A stretch of DNA of 17,048 bases, taken from positions 515 to 17,562 of the forward strand of contig DCIH01000097.1 in NCBI GenBank assembly GCA_002317575.1, written 5' to 3'. A program made the position numbers and the translations under genes. Every line of letters starts with the position of its first letter. The first letter of the stretch is position 1. Below are positions 13,042-17,048 of this stretch, piece by piece. The notes under the pieces are model-generated. The model saw only the letters and a program-made list of their open reading frames with translations, was not told the DNA's origin and searched no databases. Source of the stretch: Verrucomicrobia bacterium UBA1731. GTDB lineage: Bacteria; Verrucomicrobiota; Kiritimatiellia; RFP12; UBA1067.

Positions 13042-14235
13042 ATGAAGCGGGTTTTGTTTGCAGGGTTGATGGCTTTGGGATTGGCGGTTGAGGGAGGCGA
13101 GGTGAAGCCCACGTCGCCCGTGCGGCGCATCGCGGGATCGCGCGTGGGGTTCGTTCAGCGCATGCCGCCCGGCGTCACGGCGTTGCCGTACGGCAAGACG
13201 GCGGCCGGCGAACAGGCGCATCTGTACCGCGTGATGGGCGCGGGCGGGCTGGTGGCGGACTTCACCGATTTCGGCGCGCGCATCGTGCGTCTCTACGTGC
13301 CCGACAAATACGGCAATCTCGCGGATGTGGTGACCGGTTGCGACGAGGTCGCGCAGTTCACCACGGTGGACCGCGCCGCGGGCGCGACGATCGGCCGCGT
13401 TGCGAACCGGATCCGGGACGGCAAGTTCGTGCTCGACGGCAAGACCAACGAGATTCCGCGATCCGCGAACGCATCCTTCGCATGCCATGGCGGTCCGCAG
13501 GGGTTCGACCAGAAGATCTGGAAACTCATGGAGGCGGTGCGTCGTCCCGACGCGACGGGGCTCCGGTTCGAGTACGTGAGCCCGGACGGCGAAATGGGTT
13601 TCCCCGGCCGCTGCACGGTGACGGTGACGCATTGGATTACGAAGGACAACATCTGGCGCATCGAATACGAAGCGCGCGTGGACAAGAAGTGCCCCGTGAA
13701 CCTCACGAACCACGTGTACTTCAATCTGAAGGGGTGCGGCGAGGGCACGGTGCTGGACCACGAACTGCAGATCTTCGCGGACAAGATCACCGAGACGGAC
13801 GCGTACCAGATTCCGACGGGCAAGTTCCTGGACGTGAAGGACACGCCGTTCGATTTCACGACGCCGCACAAGATCGGCGCGCGCATGAAGGACCAGAGCG
13901 AGCAGTTCCGGTTCGGCAACGGCTACGACCACAATTGGGTGCTGCGCGGCGCGGACGGCAAGCTCGCGCAGGCGGCGAAGCTCGTGGAGCCGGCGACGGG
14001 CCGCACGCTGGAGGTGTGGACCACGGAACCGGGCATGCAGGTGTACGCGTGCAACAAGATGCCCGAGGGCGGACGCGTGTCGAAGGGCGGCAAGCGCGTG
14101 GTGCAGCACGGCGCGGTGGCGTTCGAGACGCAGCACTTCCCGGATTCGCCGAACCGTCCCGAATTCCCGAGCGTGACGCTGAATCCGGGCGACGAATTCC
14201 GTTCGCAGACGGAATACCGTTTCGGCGCGCGGTGA
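13042..14235 (+). CDS. galM: Secreted aldose 1-epimerase (GalM-like mutarotase)
   Basis: A 397-residue galactose mutarotase-like protein that interconverts alpha and beta anomers of aldoses. A signal peptide is evident: MKRVLFAGLMALGLAVEGGE has a basic start and a hydrophobic core, suggesting export. Catalytic residues are visible with family spacing: H149 in ACHGGPQGFDQ, H224 in NLTNHVYFNL (general acid), and E362 in FETQHFPDSPNRPEFP (general base). NRIRDGKFVLDGKTNEI and FGNGYDHNWVL are further family landmarks. A linker of about 50 residues precedes the mutarotase fold. The ATG at 13042 is preferred over a GTG at 13033, which lies in the repeat. The gene is followed after 19 bases by the GH2-esterase, so both probably act on the same imported or periplasmic glycan. 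Confidence 0.92.
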   Translation: MKRVLFAGLMALGLAVEGGEVKPTSPVRRIAGSRVGFVQRMPPGVTALPYGKTAAGEQAHLYRVMGAGGLVADFTDFGARIVRLYVPDKYGNLADVVTGCDEVAQFTTVDRAAGATIGRVANRIRDGKFVLDGKTNEIPRSANASFACHGGPQGFDQKIWKLMEAVRRPDATGLRFEYVSPDGEMGFPGRCTVTVTHWITKDNIWRIEYEARVDKKCPVNLTNHVYFNLKGCGEGTVLDHELQIFADKITETDAYQIPTGKFLDVKDTPFDFTTPHKIGARMKDQSEQFRFGNGYDHNWVLRGADGKLAQAAKLVEPATGRTLEVWTTEPGMQVYACNKMPEGGRVSKGGKRVVQHGAVAFETQHFPDSPNRPEFPSVTLNPGDEFRSQTEYRFGAR

Positions 14236-14254
14236 GTTTCCGCAGGAGGATACG

Positions 14255-16927
14255 ATGAAAAAAACGCTGGGTTTTGTCTGCGCGCTTGTCAGCGCGTCGG
14301 TTTGTGCGGCGGATCTCGACCTGAACGGGACGTGGGCGTTCCGTCTTGAAGAGGGAAAGTCAATTGAAGAGGTCGCCGACCCCGGGTTCCAGGCGAACGA
14401 CGCGATGGCCGTGCCCGGCTGCTGGGATATGACGGGCGCGTACTACATGAAGCGCGGCACGGCGCTCTACCGCCGCACGTTCACGCTGGAGAAGCCTGTC
14501 GCGAACGCATGGCTCGTGGTGAGCGGCATGGGCATCCGCGGCGACTTCCGCATCGACGGCAAGTCGCTGGGCGTCCATCCGTACCCTTACGCCAAACTTG
14601 AACTTGCGACGGGGCCGCTCGCCGCCGGCGAGCATGTCCTCTTCGCCGCGCTGGACAACCGCTTCGACTGGGACAAGCACAAGCTCATCCAGCCGTACTA
14701 CGACTTCTACCTGCACGGCGGCTTCTATCACGGCGTCAAACTGTCGTTCGACAACCGCCGGCTCTTCGTGCGCACGCGCGACTACAAGACGGGCCTCATG
14801 GATGTGGAGGCGGTCAATTTTCCGCGCGCCGATTTCAAGACGACGCTCGTCTTCGACGGCAAGAACAAGGTTGACGCGACGTTCAAGAAGGGGCATGCGC
14901 AGGTGTGTGTGCCCGCGTTCGGCCTCTGGAGTCCCGAAACGCCGCGGCTTCATACGGTGTCGCTCGCGGACGGCGACGCCGCGCCCGTCAAGGCGCGATT
15001 CGGCGTCCGCCAGATCGAGGCGCGCAACCGCCAAATCTGGCTCAACGGCCATGCCGTGCGGTTCCTGGGCGTCAACCGCCACGAATCGAGCGCGATCGGC
15101 GGGGCCGCCACGACGCGCGCGCTGATGCGGAAGGACATCGAGCACGTGAAGGATCTGGGCGGCAATTTCATCCGCGGCGCGCACTACCAGCAGTGCGAGG
15201 AGTTCCTCGACCTCTGCGACGAACTGGGCGTGTTCGTGTGGGAGGAGTCCCTGGGCTGGGGCAACGGCCAGCTGTACACCGACGGCTCCAAAGGCGACGA
15301 CGTGGTGGCGACGGCGCGGGAAAAGCTGGCGGACGAGGGGTTCGTCGCCGCGCAGATCCACGAAACGCGCGAGATGGTGCGCGCGAGCATCAACCATCCG
15401 TGCGTGGTGGTGAGCGCGTTCCTGAACGAATGCGGCAGCCAGCATCCCGAATGCAAGACGCTCGTGGACCAGCTGATCGAGACGATCCGCGCGGAAGACA
15501 CGGGGCATCTCGTCACCTTCGCCTGCAACCTGACGACGATCGACATCTGCCACGCCAACACCGACGTCGTCTCCTACAACCTGTATCCCGGCATGTTCCC
15601 GTCCAAGCCCGGTTTGCCGGCGGCGCTGAAGAAGAAAGTGCACGACGAGTTCCTCGCAACGACGCGGATGTTCCGCGAGCGGTATCCCGAGAAGCCCATC
15701 TTCGTTTCGGAGTCCGGCACCGGCGGGGCGTACGGCGCGCACGACGCGGCGGCGGCCGTTGGGACGGAGGAGTACCAGTGCGAGCATCTGGGGAACATTC
15801 TCGAGGTCCTCAGCGGCGACCCGGACGTGTGCGGCTACGCCGTCTGGCAGTTGAACGACAACCGCACCTTCCACCGCAACAGCGAGGACGAGGTCGCGAA
15901 GGGCCGGGCCTATTCCGACGCGGGATTGTACGATCGCTGGCGCCGGCCCAAGGCGTCCGTTGAGGTGGTGCGCCGCGCCTTTGCGAATTGGGGCACGCGT
16001 CCGCCGTCCGAACCGGCGCCGAAGCTCACGCGTCCGTATCCTCTCGCATGGCAGGTGGACGACTCGACGCCCGAACTGCGCGCGAAGTGGGTGGAGCACT
16101 TCTGGTCGCACGATCCGGCGATGGAAGTGGCGTTGTGGCCGGATGGGAAGATTCCGCTCAAGAAGGGCGAAGGCAAGCTCAAGCTCGAGGACGACGAAAT
16201 CTGGCACAAGAATGTGATCGTCACGGACGTGAACGAACCGTTCTTCGCGTTCTTTCCGGCGCAGGGCGCGACGAACGCGCCGTGCGCGGTGGTGCTCCCG
16301 GGCGGCGGTTATGTGCGGCTCGGCTGGAACAAGGAAGGCACGGAGATCGCGGACTGGTTCAACGCGCAGGGGTGCGCGGCCGCCGTGCTCGTGTACCGTT
16401 GTCCCGATCAGGTCGAGGCGGCGGTGTGCGACGTGCAGCGCGCGATCCGTCTGTTGCGCGCGAATGCGAAGAAATACGGCATCAACCCGAACGCCATCGG
16501 CGTGATCGGCTTTTCGGCGGGCGCGAACCTGGCGGTGCGCGCAGCCACGGGCTGGCGCAAGAGCGCGTATGCCCGTGTGGACGCCGCGGACGATGTGTCG
16601 TGCCGTCCGGACTTCCAGATGCCGATTTACCTGTGGGACGTTCTGCCCGAGGATTTCCGCGCGCGCAAGTCGTTCGATCTCCGTCCCGAATATCCCGTGG
16701 ACGGTGAAACGCCGCCGGCGTTCATCGCGCAGTCGCAGGACGATTTCTGCCAGATCGAGACATCGGTTGCGTACTTTCTGGCGCTGCGAAACGCGAAGGT
16801 GCCGGCGGCACTGCACGTGTTCCCGTCCGGCGGACACGGGTACGGCGGCCGCGCGATCGGGCGTCCCACGGACGCCTGGCCGGATTTGGCCGCGTTGTGG
16901 CTCAACGACCTGAAGAAGACGTGGTGA
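14255..16927 (+). CDS. Secreted GH2 glycoside hydrolase fused to an alpha/beta-hydrolase esterase
   Basis: An 890-residue two-enzyme protein. A signal peptide (MKKTLGFVCALVSASVCA, cleavage after residue 18) directs export. Residues about 20-600 form a GH2 enzyme. A sugar-binding jelly roll (LDLNGTWAFRLEE, ALYRRTFTLEK) is followed by an Ig-like domain and a TIM barrel (FLGVNRHESSAIGG, NFIRGAHYQQCEEFLDLCDE). Acid/base is E392 (FLNECGS) and nucleophile E486 (FVSESGTGG). Residues about 640-890 form an esterase: oxyanion PGGGYVRL (683-686), nucleophile S754 in GFSAGANLA, acid at D829/D830 and H861 in GGHGYG, like acetyl-xylan and related feruloyl/acyl esterases. It would remove acyl decorations and cleave the backbone sugar. 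Beta-galactosidase or beta-glucuronidase specificity is not decided. AGGAGG (14244-14249) is 5 bases before the ATG. Confidence 0.9.
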   Translation: MKKTLGFVCALVSASVCAADLDLNGTWAFRLEEGKSIEEVADPGFQANDAMAVPGCWDMTGAYYMKRGTALYRRTFTLEKPVANAWLVVSGMGIRGDFRIDGKSLGVHPYPYAKLELATGPLAAGEHVLFAALDNRFDWDKHKLIQPYYDFYLHGGFYHGVKLSFDNRRLFVRTRDYKTGLMDVEAVNFPRADFKTTLVFDGKNKVDATFKKGHAQVCVPAFGLWSPETPRLHTVSLADGDAAPVKARFGVRQIEARNRQIWLNGHAVRFLGVNRHESSAIGGAATTRALMRKDIEHVKDLGGNFIRGAHYQQCEEFLDLCDELGVFVWEESLGWGNGQLYTDGSKGDDVVATAREKLADEGFVAAQIHETREMVRASINHPCVVVSAFLNECGSQHPECKTLVDQLIETIRAEDTGHLVTFACNLTTIDICHANTDVVSYNLYPGMFPSKPGLPAALKKKVHDEFLATTRMFRERYPEKPIFVSESGTGGAYGAHDAAAAVGTEEYQCEHLGNILEVLSGDPDVCGYAVWQLNDNRTFHRNSEDEVAKGRAYSDAGLYDRWRRPKASVEVVRRAFANWGTRPPSEPAPKLTRPYPLAWQVDDSTPELRAKWVEHFWSHDPAMEVALWPDGKIPLKKGEGKLKLEDDEIWHKNVIVTDVNEPFFAFFPAQGATNAPCAVVLPGGGYVRLGWNKEGTEIADWFNAQGCAAAVLVYRCPDQVEAAVCDVQRAIRLLRANAKKYGINPNAIGVIGFSAGANLAVRAATGWRKSAYARVDAADDVSCRPDFQMPIYLWDVLPEDFRARKSFDLRPEYPVDGETPPAFIAQSQDDFCQIETSVAYFLALRNAKVPAALHVFPSGGHGYGGRAIGRPTDAWPDLAALWLNDLKKTW

Positions 16928-16943
16928 CCGACTCCTTGCGTGC

Positions 16944-16964
16944 GCGGGTGCGTCCCGCACCCGC
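16944..16964 (+). repeat. Palindrome 1 after the GH2-esterase gene
   Basis: GCGGGTGCG (16944-16952) and CGCACCCGC (16956-16964) form a perfect 9-bp stem around TCC. It lies 16 bases after the stop codon and is not followed by T residues. Its reverse complement closely matches palindrome 2 at 16997-17015, so it looks like a dispersed REP-type element rather than a terminator. Confidence 0.7.
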
Positions 16965-16996
16965 CAGCTAGAGTGGTGCCGGGGAAGGAAGTGGCG

Positions 16997-17015
16997 CGGG
17001 CGCGGGACGCGCCCG
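16997..17015 (+). repeat. Palindrome 2, inverted relative to palindrome 1
   Basis: CGGGCGCG (16997-17004) and CGCGCCCG (17008-17015) form a perfect 8-bp stem around GGA. Compared with the reverse complement of palindrome 1, one T-A pair is replaced by C-G on both arms, which preserves the hairpin. The remaining bases to the window end hold no gene that I can support. Confidence 0.65.
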
Positions 17016-17048
17016 GGTACGCATGATAGGGCGCCTCGGAAGCGGCGA

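Noticed and set aside
14360..16960. An 866-codon open frame on the minus strand opposite the GH2-esterase gene
   Set aside because: Same antisense pattern; the + strand protein has a signal peptide, Shine-Dalgarno and two complete active sites.

Overview
The window is a GC-rich, densely packed stretch of bacterial chromosome. Every supportable gene is on the + strand. Housekeeping genes (icd end, rlmB, HU, lgt, nrnA-type DHH, tgt, yajC) alternate with carbohydrate-degradation genes. A CesT-type secretion chaperone sits next to a SopB/IpgD-like effector. This mix (glycan hydrolases, Sec and lipoprotein machinery, type III secretion parts) suggests a host-associated PVC-superphylum bacterium, perhaps of the Verrucomicrobiota/Lentisphaerota/Kiritimatiellota group. 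That placement is an inference from gene content and style; there is no rRNA or marker phylogeny here.

Layout. 1-180: the C-terminal end of NADP-isocitrate dehydrogenase, overlapping rlmB (180-968), then a signal-less GH20-type glycosidase (991-2328). 2379-2807: a self-contained HU-family gene with a clear promoter, 5' hairpin, Shine-Dalgarno and intrinsic terminator. 2824-3982: a small membrane-anchored protein and lgt. 4044-7923: a probable two-gene type III secretion cassette, a 155-residue CesT/Tir-type chaperone and a 1115-residue protein with a SopB/IpgD-like inositol-phosphate phosphatase core (C-X5-R loop) flanked by long unrecognised N- and C-terminal regions. 8041-11032: a tightly overlapping trio, DHH/DHHA1 phosphoesterase, ELM1-family protein and tgt. 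11060-12391: yajC and a LysM protein with a membrane anchor. 12454-16927: a GtrA-family flippase-like protein, a G-rich tandem heptamer repeat, a secreted aldose 1-epimerase, and a secreted GH2 glycosidase fused to an alpha/beta-hydrolase esterase. The last 120 bases hold two related palindromes.

How the genes fit together. The chaperone-effector pair is the most striking content: the chaperone should hold the large phosphatase in a secretion-ready state, and the phosphatase would act on host phosphoinositides. No secretion apparatus genes are in view. The epimerase and GH2-esterase form a glycan-use unit; GH2-esterase would deacylate and cleave a substituted oligosaccharide and the epimerase would equilibrate the released sugar anomers. 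YajC next to tgt is a widespread bacterial arrangement.

Signals. Three genes (2824, 8041, 12454) have no Shine-Dalgarno but a -10-like box 7-8 bases before the ATG, suggesting leaderless transcripts. No tRNA, rRNA, CRISPR array or insertion sequence was seen, and no gene-free stretch exceeds 300 bases.
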